From Phycisphaeraceae bacterium (GTDB taxonomy: Bacteria > Planctomycetota > Phycisphaerae > Phycisphaerales > Phycisphaeraceae): a DNA stretch of 5,303 bases. Shown here piece by piece: positions 5,000-5,303 of this stretch. Location of the stretch: assembly GCA_029260695.1 (NCBI GenBank), contig JAJDCT010000398.1, positions 1-5,303 of the forward strand. The letters are read 5' to 3'. Both the position numbers and the translations under genes were made by a program. Every line of letters starts with the position of its first letter. The first letter of the stretch is position 1. Below the pieces are notes generated by a model. The model was not told the DNA's origin. It worked only from the letters and a program-made list of their open reading frames with translations, and searched no databases.

Positions 5000-5303
5000 T
5001 TACACCTCCCACAAGCCCAGCAGCGGGCCGGCGGGGTGTCTGTCCAGATCGAGTTCCGAAGGGAGTGCGACTGCGCTTTGTAAGGTGGTGTTGTTCATCC
5101 GCCAGACGGTGTTTGCGCCGGTGGTGGTGTTACGCCAGAGGATGTCCGCCAGGCCGTCACCGGTGTAGTCTGCGATGCCCGCGATCTTCCAGGCGAGGTT
5201 TTTGACTTTCTTGATGGCGGCGCTGGATTGGAAGGTGGTGTCGTTCATCTGCCAGGCGGTGTTGCGTCCGTCCTTGCTGTTGCGCCAGAGGATGTCGGCT
5301 TTG
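5000..5303 (-). CDS. FG-GAP/VCBS-like repeat protein, C-terminal part (gene D; 5' end beyond the window)
   Basis: The frame is open at the right edge and ends at TAA (5000-5002), giving 100 visible residues, which is two repeats. The first reads ADILWRN, SKDGRN, TAWQMN and ends LAWKIAGI. The second has a complete acidic loop (DYTGDGLAD), then ILWRNTTTGAN, TVWRMNN and the closing DLDRHPAGPLLGLWEV. The tail is nearly the same as in gene C (GPLLGLWEA), and ILWRNTTTGANTVW is shared exactly with the last repeat of gene C. It is therefore a fourth paralogue. Its N-terminus and repeat number cannot be seen. Presumably exported, with unknown ligand. Confidence 0.88.
   Translation of the reverse strand, partial: KADILWRNSKDGRNTAWQMNDTTFQSSAAIKKVKNLAWKIAGIADYTGDGLADILWRNTTTGANTVWRMNNTTLQSAVALPSELDLDRHPAGPLLGLWEV

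Overview
The window holds four tandem paralogous genes, all read from the minus strand (right to left). They encode probable secreted or surface proteins. Two genes are complete, at 736-2226 (496 aa) and 2568-4523 (651 aa). One is cut by the left edge (1-539, N-terminal part only) and one by the right edge (5000-5303, C-terminal part only). No RNA gene, mobile element, CRISPR array, transposase or housekeeping gene was seen.

Architecture. Each visible N-terminus has a short basic leader and then a LEPR-XLL motif (LEPRLLLSG, LEPRLLMSG, or the variant LEHRLLLTG). Next comes a domain of about 160-170 residues with conserved segments FVSVDN.(A)LTG, (L)TQG(TS)IYQ, FDT and ARITLSDDA. I do not recognise this domain as a named family. 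The C-terminal part is an array of FG-GAP/VCBS-like repeats of exactly 50 residues, with the pattern DFxxDGKxDILWRNxxxGRN, then VWxMNG, then nTDWxxaGv. Both complete genes have five repeats. The gene at 2568-4523 has two tandem copies of the N-terminal domain; the gene at 736-2226 has one.

Organism. Tandem LEPR-XLL proteins with long extracellular-type repeats, fairly GC-rich DNA and wide intergenic gaps suggest a member of the Planctomycetota, perhaps the Phycisphaerae. This is an inference from protein style; no phylogenetic marker is present.

Layout: 1-539 partial gene A; 540-735 gap; 736-2226 gene B; 2227-2567 gap with a perfect 15-bp inverted repeat behind gene C, a GC-rich imperfect hairpin and nested direct repeats ahead of gene B; 2568-4523 gene C; 4524-4999 gap with little recognisable content; 5000-5303 partial gene D. 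The gaps of about 200-480 bp and the stem-loop behind gene C suggest separately transcribed copies rather than one tight operon. Nothing shows a shared pathway. The likely picture is a locally expanded family of secreted, possibly calcium-binding, beta-propeller-like proteins whose copies vary in domain number and in which repeats keep their metal-binding loop.
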